Of a stretch of DNA of 64,000 bases, positions 54,425-64,000 are shown one piece after another. Source of the DNA: Gentiana macrophylla (taxonomy: Eukaryota; Streptophyta; Magnoliopsida; Gentianales; Gentianaceae). The notes under the pieces were generated by a model. That model searched no databases and was not told where the DNA came from. It saw nothing but the letters and a program-made list of their open reading frames with translations. Both the position numbers and the translations under genes were made by a program. The stretch spans positions 9,200,463 through 9,264,462 of the forward strand of contig CM047805.1 of the NCBI GenBank assembly GCA_026214975.1. Direction: 5' to 3'. Numbering within the stretch: position 1 is the stretch's first letter; every line of letters starts with the position of its first letter.

Positions 54425-55335
54425 TGACATGTTTGTTACGCATGAATGAAATTAAATGGAATAAAATCATATAAATAAGATAGAATAAACTCATTACATT
54501 ACTGCGGTTGAATTATGAAAGAATGATATGAAACAAATTATATAAAAGGTGACACATTGTGTGATGAGTAGGACAAAATATAAGATTAATGTTGGGTGGG
54601 TGGGTAGGATAGGACATGGTGTATACGAGGGTATGATAAGGTGGAAGGGGTAGGGTTATGTGGGTTGGAGTGAGGTAGTGTTACCCTACCACTCACTTTA
54701 CCGCACCACACAACACCACTCTACCCTACTCCTACCACCATTGCTTGCCTATCACTTAACTTACCAATCACTTCACTGCACTCCACATCGTTACCCCTGC
54801 CATATTCCACAACACTACCAACCCACAGTCCCACACCTCGCCTCACCCCACCGCACCCTGCATTTCTACCCACCATTCTTCACCTTACCCTACCACCCCA
54901 ACATACCTCTTCACTCTCCCATCTAACCTTACCACACCTTACCCTATATCACCTCACCCTACCATACCCACCCCACCTTCTTAACCTACGTACCTTACCA
55001 CACCTTACCATGCTCACCACCCTATTTTATCCTACCCTACCCACATCTCCATCCTACCCTACCCTACCCACCCAATCATGCCCCATCATCTACCCAACTA
55101 AACCCCACACCCCACACCCCACATCACATTATTCTTACCCACCACCCACGTGTTTTGTCGATTTTCATTCAATTTCATCTCATTCCATCCAATTTTAGAG
55201 ATAATAAAGTAGTTATTTTTCATTATATTAGAATAAAATTTTGTTTCATTCCATTACCTTGTAATCATACACAAAACATTGAAATAGAATTAAAAACCAT
55301 TTCATGCATTCCATTCATGCGTAACAAACATGTCA
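54425..55335. mobile_element. Tourist/Harbinger-like MITE (911 bp)
   Basis: TIRs are perfect over at least 24 bp: TGACATGTTTGTTACGCATG... at 54425 and its complement ending at 55335. The trinucleotide TTA is duplicated on both sides (54422-54424, 55336-55338). The left half is G-rich (54590-54680), the right half C-rich (54685-55150), with many CCTACC and CACC words, so the element can fold on itself. No transposase. Confidence 0.85.
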
Positions 55336-55339
55336 TTAG

Positions 55340-56435
55340 ATATTCGTTTTGGATTTAGATTTCGAAGTGGGTTGCTTAGATCTTGGAAGATTTTGAAAAA
55401 CTGCTTCTGAATTTAGGTTTGCATTTAGAGATCATGGTAAATGGGTGTTCAACCAAATCTAAATGTGTTATTCTGATGTTTAGATCTAGTATTTTCATTG
55501 TAAACAAGTATACTGTTGATTCATGTTGATTTGGAATGATTTTGGGTTGCGTTGGTGTTGCTTGGGTCAGAAACAGCAACAGTTCACGCTGATTTATGCA
55601 ATTTCCCATTGTCTGGAAAGCGTCTGAGCTTCTGTAGCGCACGCTAGAAGCATTTGTGAACTTGTAGGATGAAGGTTTGAATTGTGGCGCGCCGGAAAAG
55701 TAGTAGCATGTGCCAGAATACATGTTTGGTGTAGAAAATGAGTTGAACCCTTATTTGAGAAATCATTAGTGTAAAACCTTGTGTGGTGTGTTGTAAAGTG
55801 AAATATATTTCCTCTAATAGCTTCGGCTCCACACCGTGACACATGGGATTATTGGAACATATTTCATTTGACCTTACGTGATGTTGGACTTGGAAGTCAG
55901 TGTATTCTTTGTTACGTGGTAAAGTTGAGGGTTTGGTTTATGGTTTATTGTCTCAACACCTTGTGGAGACCCTATGCGGGGAGATACTCGGGATCATTGG
56001 AAACCTTACTCCTTATCCTTGTGGATATTGAATTGAATGCCAATATTTATGTACAATGTGCTAAGTAGTGTAATGTATAGTTGATCTAAAGTCTAAAAGT
56101 ATTTCCATTTATGTGAAATTGGTAAGTGGTTAGTTAACAACGTAAATACATACTCGATGTCTATAAGCTACAAACATTGGTATTCGGTGAGGCACGTTTT
56201 TGTATAGCTACATGGAACCATTACCCCTCCACAAGGCCAAATACCGAACGGACTAGGGTAATATTCCACATAGTTAGCTAGATGTGCTGAGGAAATGTCG
56301 TGGTGCATAAGCTCGCCATGCAAAGTGTCTATGGATCAATGTGTAACTAATGTCTTTGCTTGTTGTGTCTACTGGTGAGACTAGCAAAGGGGAGTGAGTT
56401 ACTTGAACATATGTGCTATTATTGATGATATTTGT
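55340..56435. other. Probable retrotransposon LTR-type sequence
   Basis: Open frames here are short and unrecognised (55376-55723 minus, 55868-56068 plus). The style of sequence and the LTR-end-like motif at 57811-57821 suggest decayed LTR DNA, but no pair of LTRs was found. Confidence 0.35.
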
Positions 56436-56443
56436 GTTGTTGC

Positions 56444-57341
56444 CAGGGCCGGCCCTATGCTAAGGCCGGCGAGACCCGGGTCTTAGGCCCAATTCGTCGT
56501 CGTGGCCCAACAAAGATACGTGTTTCGCTAAAAAAAAAAAATTCGTGTGAGATTTAATCCGATTCAACCTAATATAATATGTTAATTTTTTTTTGATAAA
56601 GGCCCAATTTTTTTTTTTACTCTAATTGATAAAGACCGATAAAAATTTTACTTGACCAAAAAAATAGATATATACAAACAAGTTTTATTATTTTTTGCAT
56701 TTACGGATTGTAAAAACACGATAAGTGTTGGAAAAATGTAGTACTTAGGATTTGACAGAGAATTAGAAACTCTAAGACACGTTAATAACGCTGTCTTTTA
56801 AGAGATGTTTTGTCCCACATGATTTGTCACTAAGGGATCAAATGAAAATCTCTTTCGAGGATATGATAGGGGTGTTTGATTCAAACGGTGACTTGTTTGA
56901 ATCAAACTCGAGAACACTCAAAGTTTTTCTAATGATGTTGTCAAATTTATGGATTTTCGTCTTCATACTTATGTCTTTTATAGGTTGCAAGTACTTATAA
57001 ACGAATGGATGTACTCTTGCACCGGATGAAAGCATGCAACCCTTACACAAAAGGGTAAGTACATATCGATTCGAAAATGCGTGTATCCAAAATGCATATC
57101 CTTCATGAATCGATGCATGCAAGTGGTTTAGGTTTGAGGGGCGTTGCCCGAACCCCCACGATCGAACCCCGCTTCGTTGCGATAACATTAATTCGTACGG
57201 CAACTCGTATGCAAACGATAACCAAAATATTTATTTATGAAAAATATCTAACAATAAGTATGTTTTAAAAAAAAGCAATTTCAACTAAAAGACACAATTC
57301 GGCGCTTATGCTTGCAGCCCATATGCCGGCGGCGCGCCCTG
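56444..57341. mobile_element. Non-autonomous hAT-like element (898 bp)
   Basis: The left end CAGGGCCGGCCCTATG faces a right end whose complement is CAGGGCGCGCCGCCGGCATA. It is flanked by gttgttgc (56436-56443) and gttgtttc (57342-57349), 7 of 8 bases identical, fitting an 8-bp hAT target duplication. No transposase is recognisable inside. Confidence 0.7.
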
Positions 57342-57575
57342 GTTGTTTCTTATCTAGATTCAAATGTTTACTGCCTTTATAAAATGCGTTTGTACTTATC
57401 CCTTTATTATGTTGTTGTCCTCACCCCGATAAGGTGATGCATGTTCCATTGAGTATGAATACTACGAGGGTTGACCTTGTGGTGTTGATGATGAGCTACA
57501 TTGATTTAACTTTTGTAATAGATAGACTTTTATGTTTATTTTGAAAATTTTGGGCCTTGTAATAGCTAGACATTC

Positions 57576-59749
57576 AGCTATTTTGGATTACCTTTTAGTG
57601 GATCTGCATTGAACTCTTTTCATTTGATGTTGTATGGACTCAGCATATAAATTCCTATTCTACCCCTAGTATGATTATGTTAATCCCTAGTCATTTTCTT
57701 TTCTGCAATTACACTATAATGTTGATTTTTTAAAGGATACAAGTTAATTAAATTTAAGTTATATACGCGTCAGACGTTCAATTCCGAATAATGACCTAGT
57801 GTTCGAGAACGAGACGTCACAGCTGATTTACTAGAATTACTTGTGAGTGATGTTACTTATACAATGAGTGACACAACATGATTTTACATCATTAATTATC
57901 ATGGACCTACATCATGATCAATACATCCTACGTAATAATTAATGATGTAAAATCGGACTGTGTCAATCGTTGTGACCGAATGATATTACCTTTTTTTACA
58001 TCATTAATCGTGGTGTATTCATATTAATCAATAGACCATACACTAAGCGTGTAAATAATCCGCTCTGAATAAAAAATTTATTTATTGAGTCAAGCAACCC
58101 CTTAAAACAATGATGCTCGAACTCTCGATTTTAGTTTGTTTGAACATGAAAATAATTACTTGAGATTGGTTCGGTTAAGTTTTAATTATGCTTGAGTTCA
58201 GCTCGATTATGCTTGGCAAAAATTTAAGCACTTACAAGCTAGCTTGAGTTTGAGCAACTCAAGATAAATGTGAACCTTAATTGTGCTCGAGTTCAAATCG
58301 TTAAATAATATAAAAGAATATATGTTTTTATAGTGTAATAATGCTTATAAAAAACTCGTGAGCATCTCGAGTCAAGGGTTCGATTTGACTCGTTAATTTT
58401 GATGAACAGATTGATTTCAGTCAAATCATATATGAGCGAGTATTTTATGAACCAAACGTCGAGCCGCTCGTAAACGGCTCGGCTCGCTTACATCCTTACC
58501 ACACACCATGATCGATAATGTAAATGTATGTTGTGTCATTTTATTATAACAATGTACTATGGAACTGATACTACTTAATCAATATTAGTGACAATTTGTT
58601 GTGTACAACATTTATTGGAGAATTATACAAAGTGGATAGGTGTGATACATCCAACTCATACCTACACTTTTTTTTTTTTGTGAAAGTGATGACCTGGACG
58701 CATCTCATCCATCTACTTGGTATAACCCTTTCAATAACTTATGCACCATGATTAGTCTCGTAAATAAGACTACCTTTATAAAAAAAATTATTGCACGGCA
58801 TATCCATTGGAAAGATCTGTTGTTATCGAATCAATAAAAAAGGTTATTATTATTATTTATTTATTTTAGTGAAAAAACAAGGTTATTATTAGGATTTTGT
58901 TTTCATGAGAGTGAATACTCTCACTCACCAGTACTTAACGTGGTAGAATTTATCGTTGTTAAACTTCAGTTGTTAGAATATTTGCACCAAACATTTTGAA
59001 TATACTCCCGCCTTCTCAAAATATTAGTTATTTCATGTGTTTTTACAAAGATAAAAAAATTGGTTGAATGCCATCATTTTTAAAGAGAAATGTCTGAAAT
59101 ATCTTTTGATTGTCATTAATAAAATGACTAGAAGTGTAAAAATAGTTGGGTTGTTAATAAATTAGGAGTAAAATAGAAAAAAATAATAATAAATGTTTCA
59201 TTGAAAATGTAAAATGACTTATATTATATGACAAACAAAAAAACTTAGGGTCCGTTTGTTAAAACTGAAGATGATGCATAATTAAACACCAAATTTTGGG
59301 AGGGGAGAAGTATTATTTTACAAAATTAAACACCAAATTTATTTAAGATGATGCATCAAAATTCCCATTATAATTCATTATTAAAAATATAGAATCTTAT
59401 GCACTTGTTAATTTTTTTATATATATAAATTTGAAAAGTTTGAATATCTAACATATATATTTACGAGCATTTACAACATCTACTATAGATACTCTTAAGT
59501 CATAGATAATCACAAACACGTAAAAAAAAAACATGTCATATGTGATGATTTATTTGATGAATGTGAATATTCTCGTTGGGCACGTACCGTGTACCAACCG
59601 TTGTTAGACTTTAGTTGGTAGTCACTTAGTTGGATTGCTTTTGAAGTTTTTTTCAGTTTGCGATAGGCTTTAAAGTTATATTTGTGTTATGAATAAAATT
59701 AAATAATCTAAAACCACTGATAAATCATTTGTTAATACTGTCCACTCAT
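57576..59749. repeat. ~2-kb direct duplication, copy 2
   Basis: Matches 52203-54185 and carries about 180 extra bases at about 58595-58770 (from 'ttgtgtacaacatttattgg' to 'gattagtctcgtaaat'). Its first ~246 bp end in gagacgtcaca, an LTR-terminus-like motif shared with copy 1 (52427). Confidence 0.9.
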
Positions 59750-60222
59750 ATGACATTTCCATACTCATACTAAACTTGTTTAGTACGAGGCCACAAGCTT
59801 TGAACCGTTTGTGTAATTCAGTAGTAACATGGTATTTGAATCCTCTTGCCCTCTAAGAGAGATAGCCAAATCTTGGCCCAACTTCTTTCGTACAACACTT
59901 TCATGGACTTTCACTTTGTATTACCCTTATCTTTAATTTCTACACTTACACCGTTCGGATACTTTCAGGTATCAGCAATCATCTTTGGAAATGAGCATTC
60001 TCCACTATCCAATGCCAGTCTCACGTTTGTAACACGAGGTTGAAGAAGGTATCACAAGTGAAACATCTCGTGTTCGTGGAATCGGTACTAAATTACCTGT
60101 GTTTTTCCTTGTCTATGAGAGGGCCCTACTCGTTTAACATTAGGAGAGGATTCTTCATGCCCTCTGCCTGATCTAGTTGAAACAAGATTCGTCATTGCTT
60201 GGGTCAGAACACGATATCCGTG
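59750..60222. other. Intergenic, no gene seen
   Basis: Short open frames only; nothing recognisable. Confidence 0.5.
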
Positions 60223-60660
60223 TGTGACACCCCGTTCCAGAAATCGAGTCATTTTCCTGAACGAGTGTCCGAGACATGAAATCTAATTGCTTTTACTAAT
60301 TATCATGTGAGCCGACATATAACTTACCAAAGATAAACACGAAAACAATAAAACGATTAGAATTGACTTGAGAGAAGTCTCCTGGACTTCACTAACCCTG
60401 TAGATTCGCAAGGTCAACTCATGAATTTTACCAAAATAAATATTACCAAACTTGACATACGACAACAATGAACTGAAAATATAAAGATATACGTAAATGA
60501 AGGATTGAAATGTCAATATAAAATATTGAAACGTCTCCTAAAAAATGGGTAATGAGGCACAAGGACAAATATATTTCACTAATTAGTGAATATGACAAGT
60601 TTGAAAAAATGTTGCATAAAGGACAAAAATATAGCTAAAAAGACACTTTTACCCTTCATA
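60223..60660 (+). repeat. LTR-start-like sequence
   Basis: Begins TGTGACACCCCGTTCCAG, then 'gagtcattttcctgaacgag'. It resembles the complement of the ends at 52427 and 57821 (TGTGACGTCTCGTTCTTGAA, then 'gggtcatttttcggaa'). It is probably the start of a gypsy LTR in plus orientation. The downstream LTR end is not evident. Confidence 0.4.
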
Positions 60661-61260
60661 ATAAAACAAACTATGCTAACCTTCATTCACGCCTTTTCCA
60701 AACTTCATACGTGAACTATCCCCTTCTGCGATTCCGAAAAGGACGCAAAATTCATCGCAAATTGGAAGGAATTTCAGGAGAACGCGGCAAACTTCATCGC
60801 TAATTTGGAAGCATTAATACTCAATCGATCTCAAATCGAAGAACTACAATCTCAAGTATGAACTCTCCCCTTCTGTGAAATTCGTTTTCTTCAAAAATTA
60901 GGGCTACAATTCACTTTTTCCTCTTCCTTCACCTGTTTAGGGAGGAATATAAGAGAATTAATTGTTCGAAAATGGCGAAAACAAGATCGAAAGTAGTTGT
61001 GCACCAAAGGTCAGAGCAACGCATTACTCATTCGGTACTAATTGGACTAAATCACTGCTCTGTTTTCCTTTATATAGTGGACGACATTTATGAAATTTTG
61101 ATTGTTTTCTCGGTGAACATTCACTCAAATTCATTGTTTATAGCAGGAAGTTTTAGTACTGACATTCATAACTGGACAAATTCACTGCTCTGTTTCTCTT
61201 TAATTAGGATTGACATTCATAATTAGACAAATTCACTGATCTGTTTCCTTTATTTAGTGA

Positions 61261-62478
61261 ATGTTGGCCGGGGAGGCTGATGTACCTTTCATTAGTTGTT
61301 CTGCAAGTGAGTTTGTAGAATTGTATGTGGGCATGGGAGCATCACGTGTCAGGGACCTTTTTGCTCGTACAAAGAAAGATGCACCATAAAAAATATTTGT
61401 TTTCTACCGTCCTTAGTTTAAAGCAGCCAAGGTCGTGTCTTCAGTCTCTTCTTTTATAATTTTGAGACATTCTTTGACCTGATCTTTTTGACTTTCGTCC
61501 TCTCCTCTAAACTCTCTCTAACTCAGGCTCTCAGTGTTAGGAGATACTTGCTATCAGAATTGTCCCAAAATAATCAGGGAAAATTTTATGGGACATTCTT
61601 AGCTTATGATACTGCCTCTGCCACTGCACAAGATGCATTGCATGGTGGTATTAAGGGAACAATTGTTAAACATACTTGCTCAAATTAAATTGTTTTGGCC
61701 TATAATTTAAATCTAACTCTTATAGCAATTATTTGTTATTTAAAGTGGGTAACGATTATGAACAAGTATGTTTGTTTATGACTTGAAGTTATTGCTAGCC
61801 ATGCTTCTAGTTTTCTTTCCAAGTTGTGAGTATAAACAACTTAGTACATATGTTCTTGTAACATTCATATGATTTTGCTTTCCCAGTTAAGAATCTACAC
61901 AAACAAATCATTTGTGGCAAATGAGATAAAGTATGTTCATGTCTTAGATCTGGTTATATTCTTATAGATTGTCTCAGTTCCTCTTCCTGAAATTTTGGAA
62001 ATTCAAGTATATTTAAGGCAAATTGTTTCTTTTCTCACAATCAAAGATAGTTAATTCAATTCAAGTTGTCGTCTTTCTTTGTAGGTTCTGTAGGTTTGTT
62101 TAATCAATAATTCTCTTTACACATTCATCATCCTATAGTTGTTACAAATAAACTTCTAGCTTTCTTGGCATGCAGATAGATGCAGTGGCCAAAAGCCGCA
62201 ATGGAAAATTTCGTGTTGCTAGCAATGATGAACGAGAACAAACCTTGAATCAATTGCTTACAGTGAGACTTGCTTCTGGGTTTCGCTTAGTGTTTTATTA
62301 TTCTTCTGCGTTTTTCAATTCCTCCTTTGTTTGACATGCCAGAACTATGTTGCATGAGATGGATGGATTCGACAGTAATTCATCTGTAATAGTACTGGGA
62401 GCAACTAACCGAGAATATGTTTTGAACCGAGCGCTAAGGCGGCCTGAGAGATTCGACCGTGTAGTTACGGTCCGTTGA
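61261..62478 (+). pseudogene. FtsH7/9-type chloroplast metalloprotease fragment (AAA+ part)
   Basis: Three blocks separated by intron-like DNA: 61261-61389 reads [38 protein letters not shown]; 62176-62262 reads IDAVAKSRNGKFRVASNDER-EQTLNQLLT with AG and GT borders; 62347-62478 reads [20 protein letters not shown] and [14 protein letters not shown]. In FtsH these are the stretch between Walker A and Walker B, the stretch after Walker B, and the second region of homology with the arginine finger. Walker A, most of Walker B (IFIDE reads stop-KIFVFY), the membrane segments and the Zn protease domain are missing, so this is non-functional. Introns are retained, so it is not a processed copy. Confidence 0.85.
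61488..61688 (+). other. Unrecognised short ORF between FtsH fragments
   Basis: Sixty-six codons, unlike the surrounding AT-rich DNA in composition (SELSQNNQGKFYGTFLAYDT, then ASATAQDALHGG). I do not recognise a family. It lies in the intron-like space of the FtsH fragment and could be a further captured exon or chance. Confidence 0.2.
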
Positions 62479-62840
62479 TCGCTTTGTCGCAGCTTTTACC
62501 TCTTTCGAGATTGTAGCTAAAAAAAGCATTTCGACTTTAGATTGTATTCGACTTTAGTGAATGTGATATCTATCATTTCGATTGTTTTCTCAGTGTGAAT
62601 AATCAAGGTGTTAAATGTATATCCCAACTTTTGTACATATAAAGATTAGTTCACTTGTTAAACATTAATGTAGCTTTTTTGTCCTACCTCTGTCTCTCAT
62701 TTTTATGTTTTAGTTCATGAAAGTCTAATTCACTGAGAAATTTCACTAAGTCAAGTATTGAATATTCACTCAAATTCACATTAACATGCATTCACTGTTT
62801 AAATGCAATGGTAGTGATGGTGTTCAGCTTTTTTACAACA

Positions 62841-63013
62841 CCAAGTTTTGGTTCTTTAAATTCAACTGATTCCTTACTTATCATGTCTACTTCAGCTTTA
62901 CCTGCTTGCTTATTAGGCTCATAATTAACTATTTTCTAGCACTTATGTTCCTGAAAAGTTTGATTCACTGAGAATATTCACTACAGTGAATATTGGCAGT
63001 ACATGTTTGTTAA
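62841..63013. repeat. Direct repeat A, copy 1
   Basis: Starts ccaagttttggttctttaaa and ends gcagtacatgtttgttaa. It recurs 237 bp downstream with about 5 differences. Inside is the palindrome gaatattcactacagtgaatatt. Confidence 0.9.
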
Positions 63014-63320
63014 TTTTCCCCTTATGATGTAAGAAAGTATGTAAATATTCAAGGGAGAATACTACAATATGACATTACCAAGTTTTGGTTTTTTAAATTC
63101 AACTGATTCCTTACTTATCATGTCTACTTCAGCTTTACCTGCTTGCTTATTAGGCTCATAATTAACTGTTTTCTAGCACTTATGTTCCTGAAAAGTTTGA
63201 TTCACTGAGAATATTCACTACAGTGAATATTGACAGTACATGTATGTTAATGTCATATTGTAGTATTCTCCCTTGAATATTTACAGACTTTCTTACATCA
63301 TAAGGGGAAATTAACAAACA
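63004..63320. repeat. Inverted repeat B / B' (arms 74 and 72 bp, loop 171 bp)
   Basis: The left arm tgtttgttaattttcccctt...gacatta is the near-perfect complement of the right arm aatgtcatattgtag...aattaacaaaca. Only two or three positions differ. The inverted arms enclose direct repeat A copy 2. Confidence 0.9.
63078..63250. repeat. Direct repeat A, copy 2
   Basis: Second copy of 62841-63013. It forms the loop between the two inverted arms 63004-63077 and 63249-63320. Confidence 0.9.
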
Positions 63321-63865
63321 GTCACAAGACCCTTATTCAAGAAACTTCTTTCAAGCTTTTCTTCAAAGATATTGAAGAGAAGAGGATATGTGCCAACAAG
63401 TGAAAAGACCAAGTGTTGGACAGTATCATAACAACATACGTACCAGAAAAAGGGCATTCACAACTTATTTTCATATGTAGGCCAAACATCGTTGTTAATG
63501 TGTAGATGCCAAGTGAACACAATGGCTTATTTTCATATGTATGATCTGAATTGAAGTGATTTGAATTACAGGGGAGAAGGAAACAACTAATTTAATCAAT
63601 GTTTACATATTTCAATTATTACATAATCTCTTTTTTTTGTCTCTTGGTTCATTAGCACATGTATGATTTTGAGTCATAACTTCATTAACTACAATGGTAA
63701 TATCAAAAATTACGTTTGTTCGAAATTCATTGTCACAATTCACTATTATTCAAAAATTCACTATTAATATTCACTAATAAATTTCAACAGTGAATCTCAT
63801 GAAAAACGGAGTAACAATATCAAACAAACTCTTAAAACGAAACTAAGACTATTAAAACAAGAACA

Positions 63866-64000
63866 TCAAAAAAATGCATAATTAAAATTTAGCTGGGCTA
63901 CGGCAACCAAGGACTCGTCAGTGTAACGAAGCTTGTGAGGGATTTCATACGCTCTCGCAACCTTTTTCAAAATCTCAATAGTCTCATCCACGAGAGAGTT
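63866..64000 (-). pseudogene. ClpC-type chloroplast HSP100 fragment, cut by window end
   Basis: From the right edge the minus strand reads NSLVDETIEILKKVARAYEI then [20 protein letters not shown] and meets a stop near 63866. This matches the end of the first AAA+ module of ClpC ([32 protein letters not shown]). Chloroplast ClpC is the unfoldase partner of the Clp protease. Leu-Arg-Glu-Arg is replaced by Val-Ala-Arg-Ala, and no donor site follows AQL, so it looks like a truncated, diverged copy. More may lie to the right of the window. Confidence 0.75.

Noticed and set aside
54690..55150. CCCTACC-rich tract as an interstitial telomere
   Set aside because: The words are irregular (CCTACC, CACCCTACC), not tandem CCCTAAA, and the tract lies wholly inside a TIR-bounded MITE.
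55376..55723. 115-codon minus-strand open frame as a gene
   Set aside because: No recognisable family, no splice logic, and it lies in LTR-like DNA between transposons.
59846..60043. 65-codon plus-strand open frame
   Set aside because: Short, unrecognised and without neighbouring exons or a promoter signal.

Overview
This 64 kb window is plant nuclear DNA, most likely from a eudicot. It has long introns with GT/AG borders, plant gene families (SPIRRIG-type BEACH protein, CLB1/NTMC2-type SMP-C2 protein, early-nodulin-like phytocyanin), Ty3/gypsy retrotransposons of plant-specific lineages, hAT and Tourist/Stowaway-type elements, and AT-rich intergenic DNA. No tRNA, rRNA, CRISPR or prokaryotic-style operon was seen. 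A run of exactly 100 N (18669-18768) marks a scaffold join.

Layout. (1) 1-17786, plus strand: the 3' two-thirds of a SPIRRIG/BCHC gene (armadillo-like region, PH-like domain, BEACH domain, WD40 repeats), whose 5' part lies left of the window. About 28 exons can be followed. Splice borders are preserved, but single-base indels break the frame in most exons. Several introns carry MITEs and a GAGTCGAG-rich repeat. (2) 17787-23900: gene-free flank, the gap, remnants of a gypsy gag, a 56-base T tract with TA microsatellites, and probable retrotransposon 3' non-coding sequence. (3) 23912-40667, minus strand: a retrotransposon nest. An Athila-like gypsy element (gag end, PR, RT, RNase H, integrase) is split inside its integrase by a 1946-bp solo LTR with a perfect 5-bp target duplication. 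It is fused to a 3'-truncated Tat-lineage gypsy element (5' LTR, gag, PR, RT, RNase H plus archaeal-type RNase H, integrase zinc finger). The Tat protease is in turn split by a 4117-bp hAT transposon with 14-bp terminal repeats and an 8-bp target duplication. (4) 41092-48223, minus strand: a CLB1-like gene, 11 coding exons, about 499 residues, with a single 1-base frameshift. (5) 50413-51733, minus strand: a two-exon early-nodulin-like phytocyanin gene lacking the copper ligands. (6) 52203-59749: two copies of a ~2 kb direct duplication. Between them lie a 911-bp Tourist-like MITE and an 898-bp non-autonomous hAT-like element. (7) 60220-64000: an LTR-start-like sequence, then exon fragments of two chloroplast AAA+ protease genes (FtsH7/9-type on plus, ClpC-type on minus) beside an unusual direct-plus-inverted repeat.

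Only CLB1 and the phytocyanin look like functional, complete genes as they stand. The SPIRRIG gene is either a functional locus with a poor consensus next to the gap or a young pseudogene. The sequence favours the former without proving it. The genes share no visible pathway. Most of the window's structure comes from nested transposons.
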